Notes under the pieces: generated by a model | The model's database searches: none | What the model was told of the DNA's origin: nothing | The model's input: the letters and a program-made list of their open reading frames with translations, nothing else | Assembly (NCBI GenBank): GCA_030272585.1 | Contig: BSYQ01000001.1 | Span: 10,183,001-10,247,000 of the forward strand | DNA: 64,000 nt | Origin: Bryopsis sp. KO-2023 | Lineage: Eukaryota; Chlorophyta; Ulvophyceae; Bryopsidales; Bryopsidaceae | Reading direction: 5' to 3' | Shown: positions 10,654-19,372 of the stretch, piece by piece | Layout: every line of letters begins with the position of its first letter | How positions within the stretch are numbered: position 1 is the first letter of the stretch | Program-made: the position numbers and the translations under genes

Positions 10654-11616
10654 CAGAGCTGGGCAGTAACCCGTTTGTAACGCACCGTACCGTAACGCAC
10701 AGGGTCGGTACAGTAACGTGTCCGATCGGTGCACGCACCGACCGGACGTTACAACACGTTGCACACGTTACAACAACGACCCAGTCGGTACAACAACGTC
10801 CAAGTACGGTACAACAACGATCCGACGTTACTGTAACGCCAAAGCGTTGTTGTAACGCAGTACGTTATCAGTAACGTCTACACCGGCTGCTATAACGTCC
10901 GCACCGAGGCAAGACGTTACAACAACGATCGGTTGCGTTACGTGTAACGATAACACGTTACAACAACGGCCAGGTCGGTACAACAACGTAATGACGTTGC
11001 AGTAACGTCATGCGGATGACGTACAAAGTGACCCCCGCAGGGTCCCCAGAACCCAAGGGAACCGAGTGGGATTCGAACACCGTACCGCACGATGCCGAAT
11101 CATCTACACTGAGCGCTAAGCCAAGTGGACCACGATGATTTTGTGGCTGTTGCGATCATATACCTTAATCTGTTTGTAATTCTGTGAAATTAGGGTATAT
11201 TATTGCAACAACCACAAAATCATCGTGGTCCACTTGGCTTAGCGCTCAGTGTAGATGATTCGGCACCGTGCGGTACGGTGTTCGAATCCCACTCGGTTCC
11301 CTTGGGTTCTGGGGACCCTGCGGGGGTCACTTTGTACGTCATCCGCATGACGTTACTGCAACGTCATTACGTTGTTGTACCGAACGTCGTACTGTCTGTG
11401 TCGGTACAACAACGTCAGTGACACGTTGCAACAACGACCCGATGTTGGGTGCCGGTCGTTGGCGATAACGTATCGTACCGACCCAGTACCGATGTTGTAC
11501 CGTACCGTAAAAAACATTCGCACCGTACCGTACCGTACCGACCCCTTACGGTACGGTACGGTACGTAACGTGTCGTACCGTACCGTAGGGGGTCGTTACG
11601 GTACTGCCCAGCTCTG
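10654..11616 (-). mobile_element. E2: foldback MITE with two inverted tRNA-like cores
   Basis: 963 bp with 15-bp terminal inverted repeats CAGAGCTGGGCAGTA and a perfect 8-bp TSD CTTTCCGA (10646-10653 and 11617-11624). The arms are rich in GTTACAACAACG and TACCGTACCG words. Two almost identical tRNA-like cores face apart around an AT-rich centre (about 11150-11210): the plus-strand copy has TGGCTTAGCGCTCAGTG and GTGTTCGAATCCC, and its mirror lies at about 11060-11140. Each core is followed outward by GACCCTGCGGGGGTC, the same hairpin as in E1. The inner inverted repeats would let one strand fold into a hairpin several hundred bases long. No ORF. Confidence 0.9.
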
Positions 11617-11624
11617 CTTTCCGA

Positions 11625-12436
11625 CGACATTTCCGACATCACATTTGCATGTCCAGGTTTCTTTGACGCCCCTCCTGGCCTGGTCCAGGGAGGCCTTACT
11701 CGTTTCCCGATGACTTGTTTTGGCCACCCTTCTTCTTCGATCGACATTCTCTCGCGAAATGCCCGAACTTTCCGCAGTTATGACATTTCCCTTTCTTGGG
11801 TGACGACTGGTTCCACTTCTCTCCTGACACTGCGCCAATCTCCATCTTATCGTCATACTGCCGGTTTTGTTTTGGGTACCAAGGAGTCTGCTCGTTTCCT
11901 GCTCGGCCTGCAGCCCGGTCTGCTTGCAGTGCCAACTGAACAGCCTCGTCGAATGTCTGAGGACGGTTTAAGAAGACGTGAGATTTTATCTTCGCCTGTA
12001 GGCTGTGCGTGAAGAGATGTATTTTGTCTTCCGTTGCCATAGTTGGAGTCTTGATCAAGAGTTTGGAAAACAGAGAGATGTGCTCCCTGAGCGTGCCCTT
12101 CTTGTGCGTTAGCCTGAATAGCTGGTCTCTGGCCGTCTCTGCCTTGTCAAAGGGGTCGAAGTATTCGATAAGCTCCTGCCCCAGCACATCCCAGCTCGCC
12201 ATCACCATCGGGTTTGACGCTTTCTTCACCGTGTACCACTCTTGTGCAGCTCCTCTCAACACCGTTGACGCCAGCAGTGCCCGTTTTCCAACCGGACACC
12301 CGGACGCCACAAAATAGGTTTCCATGCTCTCCACCCAGTCTGAAGCTCCTTCTCCGGTTTTTCCGAAGAACTGAGGAGGATTCCCCAGCCGTATAGGCGC
12401 GAAGTTCCACGCATCAGGTATCGACGGCCCTGCAGC
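11625..12436 (-). CDS. Gag of chromovirus C, C-terminal part
   Basis: Frame with stop TAA at 11696-11698. It holds the Ty3/gypsy gag (retrotrans_gag) core around ASDWVESMETYF, RGAAQEWY and LTHKKGTLREH, then one CCHC zinc knuckle, CHNCGKFGHFAREC. The apparent ATG at 12439 is an artefact: its CAT comes from the terminal repeat of E3. The true frame continues upstream across E3 into 13470-14297, joining at SAAG/PSIPDAW. Pol overlaps this end in the -1 frame. Confidence 0.9.
11671..11708 (-). promoter_or_regulatory. Candidate -1 frameshift site between gag and pol of C
   Basis: On the minus strand the heptamer G GGA AAC (complement of 11702-11708) lies in gag frame two codons before the TAA stop. 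Eight bases further on is a hairpin with arms complementary to 11671-11678 and 11685-11693, one bulge and a 6-base loop. Shifting back one base enters exactly the frame that runs into protease and RT. GGGAAAC is a known simian retrovirus frameshift heptamer. Function is inferred from sequence only. Confidence 0.75.
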
Positions 12437-13461
12437 CATACTATGGATCTGATCGATCTTCCAAAACTAAGGTAATATTAGGTCACAGCAGTAATCCGAC
12501 ATCATAACTGCGTCCTAGAACCGATTTTAGCAATGATCGGTTTTTTTTTTTTTTTTTTTCATTTTTGGCTGATCGGTGATCGTGATCGTGATCGGCCGAT
12601 CAAATGTTGATCGTGCTCTTGATCGTCCGATCACATGTTGATCGTGATCGTGATCGGTTCGCCGATCACCGATCTGATCGGTTGTTCCGATCACGATCCC
12701 GATCACGATCAAGCGCCGCGACCTGTCGGCACTTCATCGGCTGACCTTGATCGGTGTGATCGTGATCGGCCGATCGTGATCGGACCTGCATCCGATCATG
12801 ATCGGTATTGATCATTTGATCGATGAATTGATCGGTCTCGCGAAAATGCCGACAAGTCACCACCCGCAGGTGTTTCTGAGGTGGAAGGATTCGAACCGGG
12901 TACCTAACGGATTAGAAGCATACTCACTAACGCTTGGACCACTCGGAGCCACGGTTTGTTGGTCATCCGTGTCATTATATACGTGATCTGTCAGTCCGAC
13001 AAACTGAGGTATATATAGCCACGGATGACCTAGTAACCGTGGCTCCGAGTGGTCCAAGCGTTAATGCGTTTGTCTCTAGTCTGTTAGGTCTCAGGTTCGA
13101 ATCCCTGCACCCCAGAAACACCTGCGGGTGGTGATTTCTCGGCATTTGTGATGGACCGATCAATTGACCGATCATGATCCGATCTAATCGGCATCACCGA
13201 TCCCGATCCCGACCCCGATCAAGCGCTGCGATCTGTCGGCACTTGATCGGCTGACGTTGATCGGTCTGATCGTGATCGGCCGATCAAAGTTGGCCGATTA
13301 AATCGGTCATCCGATCAGATTGGTGATCGGCCGATCTCCATCGATGATCGGCCAAACCGATTTGATCGGCGATCGATCTGATCGGAAAAACCCGATCACG
13401 ATTTAATCGGTCGGACCGATCAATCCACGACCGATTAGATCGTGATCGGATCCATAGTATG
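12437..13461 (-). mobile_element. E3: foldback MITE of GATCGG arrays with two inverted tRNA-like cores
   Basis: 1025 bp with 13-bp terminal inverted repeats CATACTATGGATC and a perfect 8-bp TSD CCTGCAGC (12429-12436 and 13462-13469). Both arms are dense arrays of GATCGG and GATCGTGATCGG, a mostly self-complementary word. The middle (12868-13130) has two inverted tRNA-like cores around an AT-rich loop. The plus copy reads GTGGCTCCGAGTGGTCCAAG, close to the D-arm of class II (Leu/Ser) tRNAs, then CAGGTTCGAATCCC. Each ends in a CACC-TGCG-GGTG hairpin. It interrupts the gag of C. Confidence 0.9.
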
Positions 13462-13469
13462 CCTGCAGC

Positions 13470-14297
13470 GGAGCCTCCACTCGTTGCTCCCGCCGTTGTT
13501 CTTGCTTGCCGTATCCTTTCTTCCATTTCGTGTTTTGCTGCCAGTAACGATGCCTGCAGTTCGAGCTTCTGGTTCGCCATTTGTTCCTGCAGGTCCAATA
13601 GTTTCTTGTGCAGGCCTGAGCCTGCTTCCAGTGTATGATCTGCAGCAGACTGCGCCGTCGACTGCTGTTCCGTAAGTTCCGTCATCGTTGCCAGCACCGT
13701 GGTAAACTTCGTATCCGTCTCCGTCCGAAACTCCATCGCCTGGGTTTCTCGTAGGGTTTGGCTCAGCGTCAGTTCGTCCAACTTCTGCATAAGCTTCTGG
13801 TGGTTCGCTTGGCTTTCGAGGCTCACTTTTGACACCTTCTGTTCCAGTTTCGTGCCTCCCTGTCGAACTTTCAGCATGTCCGCGCGGATCTCGCCCGCCG
13901 ATTTTTCCAACAACTCCAGTTTTCCGGTAGTCTCGACATGTCTGGTTTCGTTCGTGGTTCCAAGCTCGGCTACTTTCTCCTTTACAGCTTTGACTTTGTC
14001 CTGCAACCCGGCTCCAGCTTCATCAAGCTTGCCGACCGCTTTCGACAGTTTCTGTAAGGACTCCCCATGCTTATTTGCCAGTTTTTCGACAGCCAAGCCT
14101 GCCTTGTGAACCTTTGCGAACTCGTCGCCATGCTTATTCACCAGCTTTTCCACGTTCTGTCCAGCTTTGTGGATGTTCGCGATTTCTGTCTTTATCTCCA
14201 ACCCTTCAAGTTCCCCTAGACGGTCTTCCAGTGCTTTACACCCCGTCTTCAGTGCTGCTACTGACTCCAGCACGTTGTTCAAGTCTTCAGCCGACAT
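13470..14297 (-). CDS. Gag of chromovirus C, N-terminal coiled-coil part
   Basis: ATG at 14297 followed by some 275 codons of heptad-like, Lys/Glu/Leu-rich sequence (VAALKTGCKALEDRLGELEG, LEQKVSKVSLESQANHQKL) predicted to form a long coiled coil. It ends in AGATSGGSAAG at the E3 insertion and continues in frame in the gag core at 12436. Similar coiled-coil N-termini occur in gypsy gag proteins, where they support particle assembly. The stop at 13284 lies inside E3 and is not native. Confidence 0.85.
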
Positions 14298-14343
14298 TTC
14301 CGGTTCTCCCCCCGGTCTTCACGATGAACCCAATATCACACAG

Positions 14344-14808
14344 CAGAGATAGGACTTGGGCCAAATTTTTGGTCCGACTCCGGTCCGGTCCGGTTACGGT
14401 CGGGTTACGGTCACCGTACTACGGCCGTAACTCCGTACCGTAACCGGAGTAATATGTTGTTTTTACGGTACGGAACAGGTACGGTATAACTACGGTAGGC
14501 CCTAAATCACCGTGAAGTAGCGTGGTTCAGTGCTAAAGCGTTAGGCTGCAGTCAGTAGGGTCGCGGGTTCGAATCCCCCTGGGTTCCTTTGGAATCGCGG
14601 GACCCTGCGGGGGTCACTTTCTACGGTTTACGGTTGTTACGGCCGTTACGGTCGTTACGGTCCGGTACGGAGCGGTACGGAGTGGTACGGTGCTACGGTT
14701 ACGGCCGTAAAAGTACGATTTTCTGACGAAAATTGTACTCCGGTTACGGTCCGGTTACGGTGGTTACGGTCCGGTTACGGTGACCGTAACCGTAAAGTCC
14801 TATCTCTG
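14344..14808 (+). mobile_element. E1 copy b
   Basis: 465 bp, identical by eye to E1 copy a, with a perfect 8-bp TSD TCACACAG (14336-14343 and 14809-14816). It sits in the leader of C between the primer-binding site and the gag ATG. The two copies fix the ends of the element independently. Confidence 0.93.
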
Positions 14809-14850
14809 TCACACAGGCCGCCCGATCGTTTGGGTGTAGCCAGTACACTT

Positions 14851-14863
14851 CGCTCCGAAACCA
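14851..14863 (-). other. Primer-binding site of C
   Basis: On the minus strand it reads TGGTTTCGGAGCG, two bases after the CA end of the C 5' LTR. It has the same core as in B, D and S. Confidence 0.8.
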
Positions 14864-14865
14864 CT

Positions 14866-15238
14866 TGTAAAGAGCCGTGGGGGTATAAGACAAAAGGAAC
14901 TTTTACAAGCACGAACAACACGGTCTAAGGCGAGAAGCCTTAAGACTCGTCAACCGTTGACCCGGGTTCGAATCCCGTCAACGGTCCCAACCGTAACTGT
15001 CCCTAACTCTCTCACTCGTGACCCCGGACTACACCGTCCGGATACAGTCACACATACAGTCACCGTACCATCACACTATCACATCAGGTCACGTCACTGG
15101 TCGGACGGCTACATAACCGACCCAACCTCCGTAACCACCGTCGCCCACTGGATCACTAGTACGACTGTCACTGTTCTCGCCACTGAGAGGTCTGGGGATC
15201 GAATCCCACCTCTCTCTCTATATATAAAAACTGTCACA
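14866..15238 (-). repeat. 5' LTR of C
   Basis: Second 373-bp LTR, including the tRNA-like hairpin at about 14930-14990. It differs from the 3' copy by one base by eye. E4 lies two bases beyond its outer end. Confidence 0.88.
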
Positions 15239-15240
15239 AA

Positions 15241-16542
15241 CAGACGTGGGCGCCGGCAAGTTTTAAAGGACCGGACCGGACCGGAAAACCTGTCTTGGAC
15301 CGGATTTGACCTTTCTTAGACAGGTCAAACCGGTCTGGAAAGGTCAAATCCGGTCTAAGAAAGGTCAAATCCGGTCTAGTAAAGAACACCTTTCTTAGAC
15401 CGGATTTGACCTTTCCAGACCGGTCTGACCTGTCCAGACAGGTTGTCGCCTGTCTGGACAGGTCATACTCGTGTGACCTGTTTTAGACCGGTGTGACCCT
15501 GTTTTAGACCGGTGTGAGGCCTAGTGTGACCTGTTTTAGACCGGCTCCAGGTCGGTCTGGACAGGTGGGCTGCCTGTCCAGACCGACCTGGAGCCTGTCT
15601 AGAACAGGTCGCACAATTAAGCACATAACTGAGAATCAATCAGTTGGGAAGTGATTGAATTAATTAAAGCACCAAGTAATACTATTATATATATTTTTAG
15701 TGGATGAATAACGTGAGCCAAGCTCACCAGCCACCGACTGGAGGGAGTCGGTCGACTCTGGGAGGACTCGAACTCGGGTTGGCTAAGTCCGAGTCGAGAG
15801 CACTACAAGGTAGCGGACCCCACCATAGGGACGCTCAAATTGGGTCCGCTACCTTTAAGTACCCGTTATTTTCCATTACAAAAAGTAGGTACTTAAAGGT
15901 AGCGGACCCCTTATGAGCGTCCCTATGGTGGGGTCCGCTACCTTGTAGTGCTCTCGACTCGGACTTAGCCAACCCGAGTTCGAGTCCTCCCAGAGTCGAC
16001 CGACTCCCTCCAGTCGGTGGCTGGTGAGCTTGGCTCACGTCATTCATGCAATGAAAATACATGTAACAATATTATTTGTTGTTTAATTAATTAACTCAGT
16101 TCCCAGTCAATTGATACACAATTGGCACGCTAAAAGTGCTTAATTGTGTGACCTGTTCTAGACAGGCGCCAGGTCGGTCTGGACAGGCAGCCCACCTGTC
16201 CAGACCGACCTGGAGCCGGTCTAAAACAGGAGAACAACCCTGTCAAGACAGGGTCGTTCCGGTTTTAGACAGGTCACATCGCCGGTCTAATAAAGGCGAA
16301 ATGTGGGTGTGACCTGTCTAAAAACGGAAAATCTGTCAGAAAACCGGTCCAGATTTCTGCAGATTTCCGAGGTTGACTGGACCGGAGTGGACAGGACCGG
16401 ACAGGTCACAACCTGTCCGGTCTTGCAAGGACCGGCGTTTTTTCGTTGGACCGGACAGGACCGGACAGGTCAGCCGGTCCATGGACAGGTTGGACCGGAC
16501 CGGACCGGTTTTTCGCTGCCGGTCCGGTCGGGCCCAGGTCTG
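15241..16542 (+). mobile_element. E4: foldback MITE of ACCGGTC/CAGGTC arrays with two inverted tRNA-like cores
   Basis: 1302 bp with 11-bp, one-mismatch terminal repeats CAGACgTGGGC and a perfect 8-bp TSD GTCACAAA (15233-15240 and 16543-16550). The arms are arrays of GGACCGG, AGACCGGTCTGG and CCTGTCCAGAC words. The inner inverted repeat (about 15705-16050) has two tRNA-like cores with CCGAGTTCGAGTCC, followed outward by ACCGACT-loop-AGTCGGT and GAGC-ttg-GCTC hairpins, around an AT-rich loop at about 15860-15890. The TSD straddles the end of the C LTR and its flank, so E4 arrived after C. Confidence 0.9.
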
Positions 16543-16548
16543 GTCACA

Positions 16549-16677
16549 AATACACTGCTGGGGCTGCCTGGCCTTCGCGCCTGCAAGCTAACTGTGGACT
16601 GCGAGCGTGGAGAGTTGAAGTGTGATGCTACTGGGAGGCGTGTGAAAGTAATGGTCACCCAGAAGCAAAAAAACTGA
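16549..16677 (+). CDS. Gag-protease of B, last part
   Basis: Continues the protease of B after the C/E4 insertion. The frame reads VTNTLLGLPGLRACK..., where LLGLPGL corresponds to the conserved ILGxDFL-like segment that closes the retropepsin fold. It ends with VTQKQKN and TGA at 16675-16677. The VTNT of the left part recurs here partly through the TSD AATAC. Confidence 0.85.
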   Translation, partial: NTLLGLPGLRACKLTVDCERGELKCDATGRRVKVMVTQKQKN

Positions 16678-16700
16678 GTGGCCCCCCTTTCGACAGAAAG
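16668..16700 (+). promoter_or_regulatory. -1 ribosomal frameshift site of B (slippery heptamer plus hairpin)
   Basis: A AAA AAC at 16668-16674 is in gag-pro frame (caA AAA AAC TGA) and is followed at once by the stop. After a 7-base spacer comes a perfect 10-bp hairpin (16682-16691 with 16696-16705) with loop GACA and mostly C/G pairs. A shift of -1 reads AAA AAA CTG AGT and enters the pol ORF without interruption. Heptamer, spacer and stem all fit the classical retroviral design. Confidence 0.88.
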
Positions 16701-19372
16701 GGGGGGTCAGTGGAGCTGATCGTCAACTGGGAACCTGAGAAAGGAAGTGGGTTTTCGAAGAAAGAGGATTGCGTACAGGTGCTGAGTGGAAAGGCGCGAT
16801 TTATTCCGCCCCACACTTGGACTAAATTGTATTTACCTTTTTCGATAACTGTGCTGGGTACTGTGACTTTAGTCAGTGCGATACACCGAGCTTGTGTTGT
16901 TTCTGGTGTGTCGTCGACGCCTGGGGGGCAAGTGCGTGTCGATGTTTACAATGCATCTGATGAGGTTCTAACCTTCACACCCACTACGCCAGTGATTAAC
17001 ATTTTCGGAGTAAGTGAGTTACGGATCACCGGAGCGAAAGAGACTGTGAGGAGAGCAAATCAGTGCTCAGTGGAAATCACTGGGGAATCATTGAAGAAAG
17101 AAATCTGTGAGACATTCCCAATTGTCTTTGATCACACAACACATGAGATTACTGAGAAAATGGCTGAGATGGCAGTGAGAAGAAATGAAGTGCCTTTCCC
17201 TGAGCCACCTGAGTTAGGGGTTCGTACTCAATACTGCCTATCGAGCGCAGCTGGAAGGAGCACAGTTCAGTCAGTGCTAGAGGATTACGAAAAAAAGGGA
17301 TATCTGAGATCAGCCTCAAAGTCAGAATCCGTTTACCTGTCACCACTACTACCCGTGCTGAAGCCTAACGGAAAAGTCAGACTCACCAACGACTACAGAA
17401 AATTAAACGGATATTTTCGAACTGGTGGGACACCCGTCACATCTCACTCTGATTCATGGACCAAATTATGGGAGATCGATCCGGAGTGGCGTTACTTTGC
17501 GAAAGTGGATCTTAAGGATGCTTTTTTTAGTATCCCACTATCCGAGGAGATACACAGATATTTCGGGTTCACGTTCGGAGAGCGTACTTTCGTGTGGAAA
17601 AGACTTCCCCAGGGCTTTTTGTGGGCCTCAACTCTATTTTCGGAGAGGGCGGCTGAGGTGGTGGCTGGCCTGGCGGTACAGTTTGCCGATGATTTACTGG
17701 TGGGCGCCAGGTCACTTCAAGAACTAAGGGAAAAGCTGCTGCTACTATTTAAGCGGCTGGCTATTTTTGGAATGAAAGCAAATGAAGCGAAAATTGAGTG
17801 GCTGACCCAGAGTGTGACCTTCCTTGGATACGAGATCACACCTGGCGGCTGGTCTCTAAAAAACTACCTCGATGAAAGGGAGAGTGATATCGGGGAGATC
17901 TCCTCGTCAAAAGATCTACAGAGGATTATCGGGATTTTGTCATACTGCCGGAGGGCAATACCCGATATGGAACGTAGGGTGTCACCTCTACGTGCCCATG
18001 TTGCACAAAATAAGATCAAACGTTACACTAAGGAGGAGTGGAAAAAGGCGGAAACTGATGCGAAACTGATTTTCCGTGAGGCGTTACGCGATCAGCTGCG
18101 ATTGGCGGTGCCTGGGACGCAGGTCAACCGTTTTGTGTTGGAGACGGACTGGTCCAGTGGGTTCGCAGGGTACCTCCTTTTCGCGCAGGTGTCAGGGGTG
18201 GACGGTCGAAAGGAGGTGCTCGTAGACGTCGGCAGCTGCGTGCTGCGAGAGAAGACGTCATCCTTTCTCGGCGAGTTTCGCGCAGTGGTCTGGGCCTGCA
18301 AGCGCACCAAACGCTATCGAGGCGACGTAGAGATGACCATTCGCACAGATAACTTGGCCCTGTGTGAGAAGCTGAAGGTCGGCGGGCTGGGTGCGACGGA
18401 CGTCAGGGAGATGCGATTGTGGGGGTGGATGATGGCTAATGAGAGCAGTTTCGCGACAGAATTTGTGCCAGGATCGGAGAACGTCGGAGCGGATCTTTTG
18501 TCGAGACCAGTGCGTGCGAATGTGCTGCGTAAGGAGAACTCTCTGTCAGAGGCGGAGTGGAAATTAATTCATGAGGGACATCCCTCAGTGAGGGGTACGA
18601 TGATGCGGGCGACTGCTTATGGATTGGGCGTCAGAAAGAGTGAGATCGAAAGTCGCGTGGCCAAATGCAGGTCCTGCCAAGCTTTCGCTCCTCTGCATTC
18701 AAGGTCTCCGCTGAAATCGGTATTAGATGCAACGTTCCCTGGCGAGTTTGTATCAATCGATTTTATTGGAGCTCTACCAAAATCAGGGAGCTTTCAATTT
18801 GTTTTTGTCATTAGTGACAGTCTGAGCAGGCTGATGCAAGCTACAGCAGTGACTGCTGCTACATCTGCCCATGCTATCAAAGAGCTGAAGTTGTGGATTG
18901 CTCAACATGGGAGTTTTCAGGGCATTATGTGTGACAACGCAACTGCGTTCACTAGTCGCACTTTTCGTGAATGGACTCGTTCCCTAAATGTCAAGCTGGT
19001 ATACGCCCCAGCGTACCATCACTGGTGCAATGGTGCTGTGGAACGAGCAAACCGAAAGCTGATCGAGAGGATGAGGCGTCTATTAATAGAAGAAGGGCAC
19101 TGGAGGTGGCCTACAGTGGTAAAGCGAGCTCAGTCTGCATGCAATTCGATGATATGCTCAGTCACCGGTTTCACACCTCACGAGATATGGTTTAAAACTC
19201 GTCGTGAGTGGGAGGCAGCTCGAGGTGAAATGGCCAACCGTCGTGAGCAAGCGAACAAAAAGATGAAGGGGCAGCTGAGCATGTGGAAGTTGGGAGACCA
19301 AGTATGGGTTTTCGACATCGTGACGAACCCCTGTCTGCGCGGGAAGTTTCAGCCGCTTTGGGAAGGGCCTGG
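16678..19372 (+). CDS. Pol of B: retrovirus-like RT, RNase H, integrase
   Basis: Reached by frameshift; numbering here starts at the GTG at 16710. Reverse transcriptase: DLKDAFFSI, KRLPQGFLWAS and the catalytic FADDLL (about residue 325), then VTFLGYEI. RNase H: ETDWSSGFAGYL (about 476), FLGEFRAVVW and IRTDNLAL. Integrase: H-x2-H and C-x2-C zinc site (IHEGH, CRSCQ), then D,D,35,E (SIDFIGALP, CDNATAF, NGAVERANR). LPQGF with an Ala-Asp-Asp active site is closer to retroviral RTs than to the YxDD of Ty3 chromoviruses such as C. The apparent end at 19400 is inside insertion D; the native frame resumes at 21058. Confidence 0.92.

Larger units (their letters stand above)
5011..15238 (-). mobile_element. 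Ty3/gypsy chromovirus C, inserted in the protease of B
   Basis: A minus-strand element of 10.2 kb including insertions. The 373-bp LTRs at 5011-5383 and 14866-15238 differ by one base by eye (near 5048 versus its partner). The primer-binding site is the complement of 14851-14863, two bases inside the 5' LTR. A G-rich polypurine tract lies just right of 5383. Gag, protease, reverse transcriptase, RNase H, integrase and chromodomain are all recognisable and open once the DNA elements are disregarded. The TSD is AATAC: 5006-5010 on the left and 16549-16553 on the right, the right copy displaced by E4. Near-identical LTRs and open frames point to a recent insertion. Confidence 0.93.

Noticed and set aside
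12437-12439. ATG at 12439 (-) as the start of C gag
   Set aside because: These three bases belong to the terminal repeat of E3. The gag frame continues upstream of the insertion to the ATG at 14297.
12437-13461. GATCGG arrays as a CRISPR array or satellite
   Set aside because: There are no regular repeats and spacers, and the array is bounded by terminal inverted repeats and a TSD, as part of a transposon.
15704-16062. Nearly identical 70-75 residue ORFs on both strands (both containing VSQAHQPPTGG)
   Set aside because: They are the two halves of the inverted repeat inside E4 read on opposite strands, with tRNA-like DNA underneath. Not genes.
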